Shown: piece by piece, positions 1 through 9,063 of the stretch
How the letters are laid out: every line of letters begins with the position of its first letter
Numbering within the stretch: the first letter of the stretch is position 1
Assembly: GCA_919902665.1 (NCBI GenBank)
Contig: CAKKRK010000098.1
Location: 1 to 64,000, forward strand
DNA: 64,000 nucleotides
Direction of reading: 5' to 3'
DNA from: Nitrospiraceae bacterium
GTDB lineage: Bacteria > Nitrospirota > Nitrospiria > Nitrospirales > Nitrospiraceae
Translations under genes and position numbers: made by a program
Notes under the pieces: generated by a model
The model's database searches: none
What the model saw: the letters and a program-made list of their open reading frames with translations, nothing else
Told to the model about the DNA's origin: nothing

Positions 1-2678
1 GTACAACGGCGGGAATAGAGCTGTAAGAACGTCGGTGTTGTGACGAGGAAGGTGATGCGATATTTTCTGATCAGTTCGCCGATGGCCGCCGCGTCAAGCG
101 GCGACGGATGAAAGATCATCGGGGCGTTGTTGGACATCACGAACCAGAACACCATGTATCCGAACGAATGGAAGAAGGGCAAGATACCGAGGACTCGTTC
201 ATCTTGATACAGATGGAGCATCTGTGTCGCGCCCTGGCAATTGGAGTCGACACTGAAATGGGACAGCATCACGCCTTTGGGTTCGCCGGTGCTGCCACTG
301 CTAAAGATGATCGTGGCCAGGCTGTCTGGGGTGAGCGGGGTCGTCTGCCCGCAGGCTCGTTCGATAATGCGGCATGGAGCAAACAGTGCCAGCAGTGCGG
401 CCGTTACTTTTATGCCTGTCCCAATCGTCTTGGCTACGTCTTCGAGCCAGATCACCGATGGTCCGTCGGGTAATTCAAGTTTGGCTTTCTCGATGAACGT
501 ACGGCTGGTGACGATCGTGCGTAGGCCGGCAAGGCGTACCGCTGCCTCCAGACCTGATTTCCCCACGGTGTAATTCAAGTTCACGATGGTTTTGCCACAC
601 AACGGAGCAGCCACGTTCACCAGCGCACCAGCGACAGTCGGTGGCAGCAGCACGCCCACCCGGTCTTGCCCGTCCCAATGGGGTCGCAGGGTTCTGGCCA
701 AGACAATCGATCCGATCAGGGCCTGGAGGGCCGAGACTCGCGGACGGTTCTGGTCGGCCATAGCAAAGCGGAACGGATAGCGTCGCATCGAGCGAATGAA
801 TTCACGATGGAGCGGCAGGCGATGCGATTTCCGGAGTTGCCAGGCCGCCTCACCAAGCTCGCGGATCTTTCCCCGTAGGTCGTGGATGGTCGTGCTTGAG
901 GGCAGTGGTGTGCCGAACGAGACGGTGACGGGATAGGGGAGATGTTCCGGTATCTTCCAGAGGAAGCGGCCGTTATTGAAACTAAAAATGCTCCCCCATA
1001 CACGATCCAAGTGAACAGGAATAAGCGGAACGTTCCGTCCCTTGACGACGCGTTCAAAGCCCCGTCTGAACGGTAAGAGCGTTCCGGTGCGCGTGATCTG
1101 GCCTTCGGGAAAGATGCAGACGAGCTCTCCTCGGTCAACGGCTGCGCTGGCTTCTCGGAGTGCACGAAGGATGCCCCGCACTCCTCCATGCGTAGAAATC
1201 GGGATGACCCCAAGCGCCTTCATGAACGGCTTGAAGAGCGGTTGCTCGGCATAGTGTGAATCCACGACGAATCGCACTGGCCGATCCAGACTGGTGATCA
1301 GGAGAAACCCGTCGATAAACGACACGTGGTTGGGGACGAGCAGGGCGCCGCCGGATTGTGGGACATGGTGCTCGCCGACGATGCGAAGGCGATAGAGCGT
1401 ATGTGTCAGGAGCACGAGTAACAGCCGGATGAATGTATCAGGGAGAAACCAGAGCGCCCACAACATGCCGGTCATCGTCATGCCGGCTGTCGCCAAGAAA
1501 ATACCGGTGGTAGAAAGGCCCATGTTAGCCAGTGAACCGCCGGCAAGCGATCCCAGTAAGATTCCCGTGAAGACACAGGTGTTTGAAAAGGAAATGACGG
1601 AGCCGCGCCGGTCCGGCGGTGATTTCCATTGAAGGATGGCATTCAACGACACAAAGATGAAGGCACTGGAAATTCCAAGGCCCCCCAACAACAGAAACGT
1701 TCCGGGTAATGGCGGAGCGATCAGTCCGAGCAAGAGCAGGGCCAGAAACACACCGATGGCGCCCAAGGGAATCAACCCATACTCGACACGGTTGCGAGAA
1801 ATCTTTCCGACCAGAATGGCGCCGATGCCGATGCCGATCGACAAGAGCGTGAGCGGTAAGCCTGACATCGCGTCGGAGAGTAGGAGCACCGCTTTCGCAT
1901 AGACGATCACGTTTTGCATAAACAGACTGGCGATCGTCCAAAAACAGATTTCCATCGGAATGGCCATCCGCAGCATCGGCTCAGTCCGAATCGCCGCCCA
2001 TGCTCCGCGAACTGTTGCATCAATGCCACCGGTTGCACGGGCGGGTAACACCGGGGGGATGGAAAACGATGTGATAAGACCGACCACCGACAGCAGGGTT
2101 AACGCGAAGGGGGCCACCCAGGTCTGCTCTCCTGCTAGTTGCAAGAGAAAGCCTCCGGCAGCGGTTCCCATCAAAATGGCCGCAAAGGTCCAGAGTTCCA
2201 ATAGACCGTTGCCGGCTGCGAGTCGTTCATGGGGGATTAATTCCGGCAAGATTCCATACTTGGACGGACTGAACAACGCGCTATGGATGCCCATGCCACA
2301 GAGGACAATCAGGGGAAGCACTCCCCCAGCAGGGTTCAGCCAGAGTGCGATGGTTCCAGCTGCCATCAGGAGAACCTCGACAACTTTAATCGTAATGATG
2401 ACGGTCCGCTTGCTGAGACGATCGGCCAGAGTTCCACCGACGAGGGAGAGGAGCACCAATGGTAAGGTGAAAATGATGAAGGCCTTCGCCGTTTGTGTCT
2501 GAGCGACGGTTTCCAGCTCCGGGCCTGGTGCCATGCCTGATGTCGCTTGCCGGATGGCCAGTAAGGCGACCATCAGCTTCCAGGCGTTGTCGTTGAATGC
2601 CCCACAGAATTGGGCGATCAGGAGGCCGCGCAGAGGATGGGAGCAAGACTGGGGTTCAAGCCCGGCTGAGGTGATCAT
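1..2678 (-). CDS. Trifunctional MFS - acyltransferase - acyl-ACP/AMP ligase (Aas/LplT-type), 3' end outside window
   Basis: The reading frame is open from an ATG at 2678 to the left edge, at least 892 codons, so the gene is incomplete here. Residues about 10-420 are a hydrophobic MFS transporter (starts with an FCGAFNDNAWK motif typical of LplT). Residues about 440-640 are a PlsC-type acyltransferase with the HX4D motif NHVSFID near 449 and FPEGQITRTG near 524. From about 660 on is an AMP-forming ligase with P-loop FSSGSTGEPKG near 796. In the Aas/LplT pathway such proteins flip lysophospholipid inward and re-acylate it; that role is inferred from the domains. The ATG overlaps the stop of the MutS-like gene (ATGA) and has no good ribosome site of its own, pointing to translational coupling. 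Confidence 0.85.
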   Translation of the reverse strand, partial: MITSAGLEPQSCSHPLRGLLIAQFCGAFNDNAWKLMVALLAIRQATSGMAPGPELETVAQTQTAKAFIIFTLPLVLLSLVGGTLADRLSKRTVIITIKVVEVLLMAAGTIALWLNPAGGVLPLIVLCGMGIHSALFSPSKYGILPELIPHERLAAGNGLLELWTFAAILMGTAAGGFLLQLAGEQTWVAPFALTLLSVVGLITSFSIPPVLPARATGGIDATVRGAWAAIRTEPMLRMAIPMEICFWTIASLFMQNVIVYAKAVLLLSDAMSGLPLTLLSIGIGIGAILVGKISRNRVEYGLIPLGAIGVFLALLLLGLIAPPLPGTFLLLGGLGISSAFIFVSLNAILQWKSPPDRRGSVISFSNTCVFTGILLGSLAGGSLANMGLSTTGIFLATAGMTMTGMLWALWFLPDTFIRLLLVLLTHTLYRLRIVGEHHVPQSGGALLVPNHVSFIDGFLLITSLDRPVRFVVDSHYAEQPLFKPFMKALGVIPISTHGGVRGILRALREASAAVDRGELVCIFPEGQITRTGTLLPFRRGFERVVKGRNVPLIPVHLDRVWGSIFSFNNGRFLWKIPEHLPYPVTVSFGTPLPSSTTIHDLRGKIRELGEAAWQLRKSHRLPLHREFIRSMRRYPFRFAMADQNRPRVSALQALIGSIVLARTLRPHWDGQDRVGVLLPPTVAGALVNVAAPLCGKTIVNLNYTVGKSGLEAAVRLAGLRTIVTSRTFIEKAKLELPDGPSVIWLEDVAKTIGTGIKVTAALLALFAPCRIIERACGQTTPLTPDSLATIIFSSGSTGEPKGVMLSHFSVDSNCQGATQMLHLYQDERVLGILPFFHSFGYMVFWFVMSNNAPMIFHPSPLDAAAIGELIRKYRITFLVTTPTFLQLYSRRC

Positions 2679-4534
2679 CCGTAAGGGGCATTGTGCCTGA
2701 TTTGGGAGGCCGAGGAAATAGGCAGGCCTTCCAGCTCCATGATGCGCAGGGCGTTCGTCGTAGGGCAGGGGCCCGGTCTGAGTCGGTAATCGAACTCCAG
2801 TGCGCCGGCGGCGACGGTTTCTTGAAAATGGGCATTGATCAAGCCGGGAATCGCTTGCTCCAGATCCGCCAACTCCAGATCATGGGTGCTCACGAGGCCG
2901 AAGCCGTGTCCTTGCGACAGTGCGGTGATGTAGGCACGGCTGCCGATGAGCCGCTCTCGATTGTTGGTGCCTTTGAAGATCTCGTCGATCAGGAACAGCA
3001 CCGGTGGTAGGGTGCGCTCCTTAGTTGCATCGAGGATCGTCTTAAGCCGTTTGACCTCAGCGTAGAAGAAGGACAGCCCGGCATCGAGTGAATCATCGAC
3101 ACGGATGCAGCAGGCCAGGCGGCTCCAGGTCCATTCAAACGATTGTGCGCAGACCGGCCCTCCGGCTTGCGCCAGGCAGAGATTGATGCCGATCGTTCGC
3201 AGGAACGTACTCTTGCCCGACATATTCGAGCCCGTAATCAAGTGGATCGAGCCGAGCCCGGTTAGATCGACATCGTTCGCAATACGGCTCTTTGTAGGGA
3301 GGAGTGGATGGCCCAGTTGAGTGGCATGCAGAACGGCTATCGTGCCGTTCTGTTCACTGGTTGAGATGACGGGAGTTGGCCATGCGTAATGGGGATGGAG
3401 ATAGGCAAAGGTAGCCAGAGCCGATGCCGCTTCGACTTCTGCCAGGCAGTCCAGCCACTGAGGGAGAACATGCTTGATCTCGTGCTGGGTGTGAATCAGT
3501 TGTCGAGTGAACCAGAGGTCCCATGGGCACAAGGCGTTGACGGCCAGATGGACAAGGGGGTGTGCCTTGATGCTGATCGCGTGAAGTGTTCGTGCGGCCT
3601 GCTTGAGATGCAGTGTGGGACTGGCTCCTCCCATCAGATTCACACAGACCGAGGCGAGGGCGGTGCTTTGTCGCCGAGCCTGTTGCTCAAGGTAGCCGAG
3701 GACGATGGCAAGTCGTTCGGTTTCATGGTGCAGGCCGACCGCATGTTCCAGGAGCTCTTCCCCTTGATCGGTCATGAAATAGATTAGTGCGTACGCCGCG
3801 AATGAGAACATCCAATACCCAGGGAGCTGGCCTAACAATGTGGCCGATGCGAGGACGATCGTGGTGCAGGCTAAGAGGCTCTGGATGACCAACAGTGCAT
3901 TTAGATTGGGCAGACCGACTGGGTGTTCAAGCACCGCGGCCAGCCGCTTGCCGTTGATTTCCTGTTCTCCTGTCAGTCTGGCCTCAAGGGTCAAGCGATC
4001 TCGGAATAAAGAGCGAGGTGCCAGTTCCTTCACCAAGGACTGCCGTGTTTGCCACTGTGCCAGGGGAGGGGGTTGGTTCAGCAACCAGCTGTGCAAGCGC
4101 TCTCGGCCATGGTCCGATACGGTGGTGTCGAGAAGATGCGCCAAGGAATGAGCTCCAAAGAGATCAAGGTCGATGGCGTAGGGATGAGAGGTTGGAGCTT
4201 CACCGGGTTTTGGCGGAATGGCCGTCCAATCCAAGGCGATGCGTGCAAGCTGGGCCAGCTTGATCTGTTTCCACTGTCGAAGCCGATGAATCCCAGTTTC
4301 CACCCTGTTATGATACGCGGCCACGGCGATGAAGATGGCCAAGAAGAGGCCGAGGGCCAGATTACCGCTGTGGTACCAATCGAGCTTGTAGAGGGTCACG
4401 GTGCTGACGAGGCCGACGAGGAAAATAGCCAGTCGCCAGCGCGTGAAGGTCGCGCTGACCTGGGTGCCTTGAGTGATCAAGCGATCTGTTCGTCGGACCG
4501 CCGTTTCGAGCTGGACCGTGCGGGAGTGTGCCAT
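2675..4534 (-). CDS. MutS-related membrane ATPase
   Basis: About 619 residues from ATG 4534, which has AAGG nine bases upstream; an upstream in-frame TTG at 4579 would add 15 residues. The C-terminal third is a MutS ABC-type ATPase: Walker A SNMSGKST, Walker B VLFLIDEIFKGTN, and a STHD signature. The N-terminal part carries two pairs of hydrophobic segments (about residues 35-75 and 210-255) and lacks the mismatch-binding domain I of true MutS. So it belongs to the membrane-anchored MutS-like group of unknown function rather than canonical mismatch repair. It is the first gene of a two-gene unit with the downstream lipid acyltransferase fusion. Confidence 0.85.
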   Translation of the reverse strand: MAHSRTVQLETAVRRTDRLITQGTQVSATFTRWRLAIFLVGLVSTVTLYKLDWYHSGNLALGLFLAIFIAVAAYHNRVETGIHRLRQWKQIKLAQLARIALDWTAIPPKPGEAPTSHPYAIDLDLFGAHSLAHLLDTTVSDHGRERLHSWLLNQPPPLAQWQTRQSLVKELAPRSLFRDRLTLEARLTGEQEINGKRLAAVLEHPVGLPNLNALLVIQSLLACTTIVLASATLLGQLPGYWMFSFAAYALIYFMTDQGEELLEHAVGLHHETERLAIVLGYLEQQARRQSTALASVCVNLMGGASPTLHLKQAARTLHAISIKAHPLVHLAVNALCPWDLWFTRQLIHTQHEIKHVLPQWLDCLAEVEAASALATFAYLHPHYAWPTPVISTSEQNGTIAVLHATQLGHPLLPTKSRIANDVDLTGLGSIHLITGSNMSGKSTFLRTIGINLCLAQAGGPVCAQSFEWTWSRLACCIRVDDSLDAGLSFFYAEVKRLKTILDATKERTLPPVLFLIDEIFKGTNNRERLIGSRAYITALSQGHGFGLVSTHDLELADLEQAIPGLINAHFQETVAAGALEFDYRLRPGPCPTTNALRIMELEGLPISSASQIRHNAPYG

Positions 4535-4594
4535 AACAGGCGACCTTACTGGGAACGGACGGGGGACGTCAAATGACAATACTGAGGATCTGTC

Positions 4595-4655
4595 GATCTG
4601 TTGACCCGTTGATCTGTTGAATTCAGAAACTGCAAAAGGTCCAAGTCAACAGATC
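4595..4655. repeat. Intergenic inverted repeat between divergent genes
   Basis: An 11-bp arm GATCTGTTGAC at 4595-4605 is exactly complementary to GTCAACAGATC at 4645-4655. Further direct copies of the half-sites occur at 4611-4620 and 4661-4666. It lies between the divergent MutS-like gene and prmA, so it could act as an operator or a transcript hairpin. A related 20-bp sequence recurs at 15573-15592. Confidence 0.6.
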
Positions 4656-4686
4656 ATCAAGTCAACAAATTCCGTTACGGGGTCAC

Positions 4687-5562
4687 ATGCCCAACCATTG
4701 GATTGATATATGTATCCAGGAACGTCTCGATGCCGGCGAGTTATTGAGCCGGCTCGATGATGCTGCTGTTCAGGGCGCCTGGGAGGACGAGGGAGTGGTT
4801 CATCTCTATTGGGCGGAAGACCAATGGAATGACGAAAAGCTGTTGTCAGTACAGTCGATTCTTGCAGATCTCGTGCAGTCGAGTAGGGCGATCCCTCTCT
4901 CGGTGCAGCGAGTGCCCTCTCAGGACTGGAATGAGGCATGGACTCGTTCGGTGAAGCCGCTTCGCATCGGTCGCTTGGTGATCCGTCCGAGCTGGGAGCC
5001 GGTCCTGTTGGGTCCACAGGACATCGAGATCGTGCTGGACCCGAAGCAAGCCTTCGGCACCGGCCACCATGCGACGACGCGTATGTTGCTCGAGTGGCTG
5101 CAAACAGATATTCGAGGGGGTGAACATATTTTGGATGTGGGGACTGGGAGCGCGATTCTGGCGATGGCTGCGGTCAAGCTGGGCGCAGCCTCCGCCATTG
5201 GAGTCGAGATTGATTCCGTTGCGGTCGATTGCGCGAGAGAATATGTCGCGCTGAATGGCTTGGCGGATCGGATTGAAGTCTTGTGCGGTACGTTGGCTGA
5301 TTTACCACAAGAGAGACGGACAACGGCCGATCTGGTGCTTGCCAATCTTGATCGGCAGACGGTCTTGGACCTCGCCGATGATTTGGTTTGTTCTGCGCCG
5401 CGCGGGGCGAGCATCATGGTCTCCGGCATTCTGGTCGAACAACAAACTGAGATCATGGATCGGCTGTCCAGCCTTGGCCTCGCCTGTGTGGAACGGCGAG
5501 AAGAAGAGGGTTGGGTGGCGATGAAATTCCTCAGACCCGAGTCGTGCGAGGGAGAAGCCTAG
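4687..5562 (+). CDS. prmA: Ribosomal protein L11 methyltransferase
   Basis: 291 residues, normal PrmA length. It transfers methyl groups from SAM to lysines and the N-terminus of ribosomal protein L11 (known for the family). Visible marks are the substrate-adjacent FGTGHHATTRMLLEWL stretch (about residues 124-139), SAM motif I LDVGTGSAILAMAA (about 153-166), an acidic motif II GVEID, and ANLDRQTVLDLADDL in the catalytic loop, a variant of the usual NIL. The next gene begins 2 bases after its stop, so prmA and the MOSC gene are likely cotranscribed. Confidence 0.9.
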   Translation: MPNHWIDICIQERLDAGELLSRLDDAAVQGAWEDEGVVHLYWAEDQWNDEKLLSVQSILADLVQSSRAIPLSVQRVPSQDWNEAWTRSVKPLRIGRLVIRPSWEPVLLGPQDIEIVLDPKQAFGTGHHATTRMLLEWLQTDIRGGEHILDVGTGSAILAMAAVKLGAASAIGVEIDSVAVDCAREYVALNGLADRIEVLCGTLADLPQERRTTADLVLANLDRQTVLDLADDLVCSAPRGASIMVSGILVEQQTEIMDRLSSLGLACVERREEEGWVAMKFLRPESCEGEA

Positions 5563-5564
5563 CG

Positions 5565-6047
5565 ATGTCCACCAGGCCTTCCTATCCCCATGTGCATCAG
5601 ATTAGCGTGTCCGATGGTGGGGTTCCAAAGCTTCCAGTGTTGGAAGCGACGGTGAGTGACAAAGGCGTAGCTGGCGATCGCCAGCGGAACCTCAAGTTCC
5701 ACGGTGGCCCGGGCCGTGCCGTCTGCTTGTATTCTCTCGAACTGATTGAGCGGCTCCAGGATGAAGGCCACCCGATTGATCCCGGATCTTCTGGAGAAAA
5801 TCTTACTGTTTCAGGATTGGACTGGGACCAGGTGCGTCCCGGCGTCAGGTTAACCATCGGCCCGGAGGTCCAACTTGAGGTGACGAGCTATACGACACCC
5901 TGCAGCCATAATGGACGTTGGTTTCGCGATGAGGATTTCTCTCGCATGTCCCAGAAGGTGAACCCAGGGTGGAGTCGGGTCTACGCGAAAGTGCTGCGTG
6001 GTGGTGTGGTACGGCCAGGAGATGCTGTCACAATAGACAAAGGTTAA
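5565..6047 (+). CDS. MOSC domain protein
   Basis: 160 residues from ATG 5565, chosen over the upstream in-frame ATG at 5511 because it follows a GGGAGAAG ribosome site and avoids a 52-base overlap with prmA. MOSC (molybdenum cofactor sulfurase C-terminal) features include GDRQRNLKFHGGPGRAVCLY, the SSGENLTVSGLDW stretch, and TTPCSHNGRW with the conserved cysteine. Family members move sulfur or handle molybdenum cofactor-linked reactions such as N-hydroxylated base detoxification; the substrate here is unknown. It stands alone without N-terminal beta-barrel or ferredoxin parts, like small YiiM-type proteins. Confidence 0.85.
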   Translation: MSTRPSYPHVHQISVSDGGVPKLPVLEATVSDKGVAGDRQRNLKFHGGPGRAVCLYSLELIERLQDEGHPIDPGSSGENLTVSGLDWDQVRPGVRLTIGPEVQLEVTSYTTPCSHNGRWFRDEDFSRMSQKVNPGWSRVYAKVLRGGVVRPGDAVTIDKG

Positions 6048-6104
6048 GGTGGAGGCCGAGAGGGTTGCTTAGCTGCAGCCTCATCCTTACTAAGGGGAGT
6101 TCGC

Positions 6105-6764
6105 ATGGATCGAGTACTTGAGCCAGAACTCATGGACGACCCGAAGCAAGCAGATGCGTACGCGTCTGCCGATTTCGCGGAAGAGAATCAAGGATTCGTC
6201 GACCGATTCAAAGAATATTTTCCTGAGTTTTCGCAGGGGCGCGTTCTGGATCTGGGCTGCGGTCCAGGCGACATTCCGATTCGATTCGCCAATCTGTATC
6301 CAGCCTGTCAGGTTGTCGGCATCGATGCCTCGGCGCCGATGATTCAGTTGGGAGAACGGGCAGTAAAACAGGCCGGATTGGCAGACCGCATTACGTTGCG
6401 GTGCGAACGGTATGAAGGGGTTGCCGGCGCGAGAATCGTTGATGCCGCGATCTCTAACAGCCTGCTGCATCATCTGCCGAACCCGTTACAGTTCTGGCAG
6501 AAGCTTCGCCAGTTGGTGAAGCCTGGGGCACCAGTGTTGGTGATGGATCTGCTCCGCCCCGACTCGCCGGAAGCGGCGCAAGCCATTGTCGATCAGTACG
6601 CAGCCAATGAGCCGGACATTTTACGCCGGGACTTCTATAATTCTTTGCTTGCGGCCTTCACTGAGGATGAAATCGGCTCGCAGCTGGCCCGCATGAATCT
6701 CACACGATTATTGATTGATATCCCGGATGACCGGCATTGGGTGGTGGGCGGGATTATTTATTGA
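6105..6764 (+). CDS. Class I SAM-dependent methyltransferase
   Basis: 219 residues. A Rossmann methyltransferase core is clear: motif I VLDLGCGPGDIPIRFA (about residues 47-62), acidic end of strand 2 VVGIDASAPMI, then a SNSLLHHLPNP loop. The N-terminus (PELMDDPKQADAYASADF) resembles UbiE/tRNA-type methyltransferases, but the substrate cannot be read from the sequence. It sits 57 bases after the MOSC gene and 9 bases before a small lipoprotein gene, all on the same strand. Confidence 0.8.
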   Translation: MDRVLEPELMDDPKQADAYASADFAEENQGFVDRFKEYFPEFSQGRVLDLGCGPGDIPIRFANLYPACQVVGIDASAPMIQLGERAVKQAGLADRITLRCERYEGVAGARIVDAAISNSLLHHLPNPLQFWQKLRQLVKPGAPVLVMDLLRPDSPEAAQAIVDQYAANEPDILRRDFYNSLLAAFTEDEIGSQLARMNLTRLLIDIPDDRHWVVGGIIY

Positions 6765-6773
6765 AAGGAGCGT

Positions 6774-7130
6774 ATGCGGGAAAATATCGGGCTTAAAAAT
6801 GTCACAACTCGACTACTGAATTGCTGCACCCTGGCAGGGGTGGTCGTTTTAACTGCAGTTATTTCAGCCGGATGCGGTGAGCGAGAAAACTGGCTTGAGG
6901 CTGAGAGGCCGACGGAGGTTCGGCTTATCGAACAGTCGTCGCCTTCTCCTGGGTCTGCGAGTACCGGTGTAGAACCGGGAAAGGTTGTAGCGACTCTAAG
7001 GCCAGGCGAAACGGCACGAGTTGTCGCGGTGTATCACGGTCAGGATTCTGACGGTTTCAAGGTCCAGCTTGCCGATGGCACCGAGGGGCTCATCATGGCC
7101 AGCGATACTTTCAAAGTTGTGTCGCGGTGA
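6774..7130 (+). CDS. Small lipoprotein with SH3-like domain
   Basis: 118 residues with AAGGAG just upstream of the ATG. The N-terminus has a hydrophobic signal ending at VISAGC, a probable lipidation cysteine near residue 34. The rest (about 65-117) resembles a bacterial SH3 fold: PGETARVVAVYHG, then DGFKVQLADGTEGLI. Such domains often bind peptides or cell wall. The specific role is unknown. Confidence 0.65.
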   Translation: MRENIGLKNVTTRLLNCCTLAGVVVLTAVISAGCGERENWLEAERPTEVRLIEQSSPSPGSASTGVEPGKVVATLRPGETARVVAVYHGQDSDGFKVQLADGTEGLIMASDTFKVVSR

Positions 7131-7168
7131 GGCCTGTGAAGGGAAAGTATTTCCGATCCCTTCAGGCC
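7131..7168 (+). terminator. Hairpin after the SH3 lipoprotein gene
   Basis: GGCC plus TGAAGGGA pairs with TCCCTTCA plus GGCC around a 12-base loop, with a two-base bulge. It starts right at the gene's stop. There is no U-tract, so intrinsic termination is uncertain; it may be an attenuator or RNA end stabiliser. Confidence 0.45.
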
Positions 7169-7209
7169 CGATTCAGCGTGACCAAGTTCAATTGAACCGT
7201 GGGGTTGCA

Positions 7210-7269
7210 TTATTCGACGATCAGTTACGGAAAGCCACCCGAAGTCAAACCAGAAACTATGAGAGGTGA
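7210..7269 (+). pseudogene. Remnant of a BrnT-like toxin C-terminus
   Basis: In the frame ending at TGA 7267-7269 the last residues read LRKATRSQTRNYER. This resembles the conserved BrnT tail (ARKATxxExxxYE), and the stop lies three bases before the antitoxin ATG, the normal brnT-brnA spacing. Nothing upstream in any frame continues the toxin: the preceding bases are a hairpin and the end of another gene. I infer that the toxin gene was deleted except for its tail. The match is short, so confidence is moderate. Confidence 0.45.
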
Positions 7270-7272
7270 TAG

Positions 7273-7491
7273 ATGAGAGAACAATACGACTTTTCGGAGA
7301 TGAAGGGTGTTCGGAATCCCTACCGGAAATTGCTCAAGAAGCCCATTACGATTCGATTGGACGGCATAACAATATCTTATTTTAAAGGACTGGCCGATGA
7401 GCTTGGCATGCCGTATCAGCATCTTATCAACCTGTACCTGAGGGATTGTGCCATTAACCAGAAAAAGCTGGCGCTCAAGTGGGCATCCTGA
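7273..7491 (+). CDS. BrnA/CopG-like antitoxin, orphan
   Basis: 72 residues, the usual size for this antitoxin group. It has the opening MREQYDFSEMKGVRNPY and a ribbon-helix-helix-like core KKPITIRLDGITISYFKGLA followed by GMPYQHLINLYLRDCA. These proteins bind DNA and normally neutralise a BrnT RNase encoded just upstream. Here only a toxin tail is visible upstream, so it is probably an orphan regulator or solitary antitoxin. Confidence 0.75.
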   Translation: MREQYDFSEMKGVRNPYRKLLKKPITIRLDGITISYFKGLADELGMPYQHLINLYLRDCAINQKKLALKWAS

Positions 7492-7662
7492 TTTGTTTGC
7501 GACGTCAGGCCATTGTTTCAATGCCTCTTGTGCCGATCTATCACCTCGAATGGCAAAGAAGGTTCATCTCTTGTTCGGTTAAGCACTACGCTAACTGGGA
7601 GGCCATAACGGACTAGTTGTAAGCGAATCGCGTAGTGTTCTCTATGCCGGCGTGGCTCGAGT

Positions 7663-8742
7663 CTACTGCAGCGCATCCGGCGGGGTTTTGAGGAGCTTGG
7701 CGAAGCGATTCTTGTCGATACATTTCTCGTACGCCTCCTCGGGCGAAATCCACTTCTTCGTGAGGAGATCCTGGATCGCGTCATCCAAGGTCTGCATGCC
7801 GACGTTCTTGCCGGTCTGCATCTGCGAGGCGATCTGGACCGTTTTGGCGTCCCGGATGAGATTGCTGACGGCCGGGGTGCAGACCAAAATTTCCAGTGCG
7901 GCACATCGCCCTTTCTGATCGATTCGCTTGAAAAGATTCTGTGCGACCACGACGCGTAGAGCGGTGGAGAGAGTGTTGCGAATCTGCGGCTGCTCTGAGG
8001 CTGGAAAGACTTCGATGATGCGGTCGACGGTCTTGGCGGCATTTTCCGTATGCAGCGTCCCGAATACCAGATGCCCGGTTGCTGCTGCCTCCACCGCCAA
8101 CGCGATGGTTTCTAAATCTCGCATTTCGCCGACGAGAATAATATCCGGATCCTCCCGGAGGGCTCCGCGCAGAGCTGAACCGAATGTGACGGTGTGTAAG
8201 CCGATCTCTCGGTGGTTGACGATACAGTTCTTGCTTTGGTGGACGAACTCGATTGGATCTTCGATGGTCAGAATGTGGTCTTTCCGATGGCTATTCGCAT
8301 AGTCGACCATCGCCGCTAGCGTCGTTGATTTTCCGCTCCCGGTGGGGCCTGTGACGAGCACCAGCCCTTTCCGCAACATCGCGGCGCGTGTGAGCACGGG
8401 CGGAAGACCCAGCGCCTCGGCAGAGAGGATGGTGGTGGGAATTTTCCGAAACACCGCCCCCATCCCGTATTTGTGGTTGAAGAAATTGGAACGGAAACGG
8501 GCTATCCCGGGAATTTCATACCCAAAGTCCACATCGCCCGTCGCTTCGAATACCTCCTTCTTCGGGCTTGGTGTAATCTCGTAGAGCAGGTCATGGAGTC
8601 CCTGGTTGTCGAGAATCGCAGTCCCCGGCAGGCGTTCCAATTCACCGTTGATGCGAAAGGTCGGGACTTGTCCTGCAATCAGATGAAGGTCCGACGCCCC
8701 GTGGTCGATCATCGTGCGAAAGAGTTCATCGATCTTCGGCAT
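7663..8742 (-). CDS. pilT: Type IV pilus retraction ATPase PilT
   Basis: 359 residues, normal for PilT. It powers pilus retraction and twitching motility at the inner membrane (family knowledge). Landmarks: N-terminal GASDLHLIAGQVPTFRING, Walker A GPTGSGKSTTLAA (about residues 131-143), the Asp box ILTIEDPIEFVH, Walker B DIILVGEMRDLETIALA with the PilT-typical MRDLET, and HTENAAKTVDRIIEVF. No other pilus gene is adjacent, as is common for pilT. Confidence 0.93.
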   Translation of the reverse strand: MPKIDELFRTMIDHGASDLHLIAGQVPTFRINGELERLPGTAILDNQGLHDLLYEITPSPKKEVFEATGDVDFGYEIPGIARFRSNFFNHKYGMGAVFRKIPTTILSAEALGLPPVLTRAAMLRKGLVLVTGPTGSGKSTTLAAMVDYANSHRKDHILTIEDPIEFVHQSKNCIVNHREIGLHTVTFGSALRGALREDPDIILVGEMRDLETIALAVEAAATGHLVFGTLHTENAAKTVDRIIEVFPASEQPQIRNTLSTALRVVVAQNLFKRIDQKGRCAALEILVCTPAVSNLIRDAKTVQIASQMQTGKNVGMQTLDDAIQDLLTKKWISPEEAYEKCIDKNRFAKLLKTPPDALQ

Positions 8743-9063
8743 TGGTCACGAGTCTCCTTACCCTCTGTCCCTTCATGATACGTATGCTGGCAGACCACGA
8801 AGCAAAACGTAGATCCTGGGCTTCTCAGTGTGGTCTCGATTGTGCCAAGCGGGAGTCTCCATCCCATGACTCAAGACACAGCAGCACCGTTTCTGCCTGC
8901 GAGGCCAGAACGCAGCCCATCACCCGCAGAGCGATACAGCTCTTTCGGAAGGAATCAGTAAAAAGTTGAGGACCGCTTGCTTTGAGGGCATTGCTCATGC
9001 CCCCCATACCAGGCTGACTAGCCTCTTGTGTCTGCCTAGCGCATTCGATTACTGTCACCGTCC
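8743..9063. other. Intergenic region between divergent pilT and an unknown gene
   Basis: 321 bases. It must hold the pilT promoter (minus) and that of the next gene (plus), but I could not recognise a convincing -35/-10 pair, sigma-54 site, hairpin or small gene. Confidence 0.5.
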
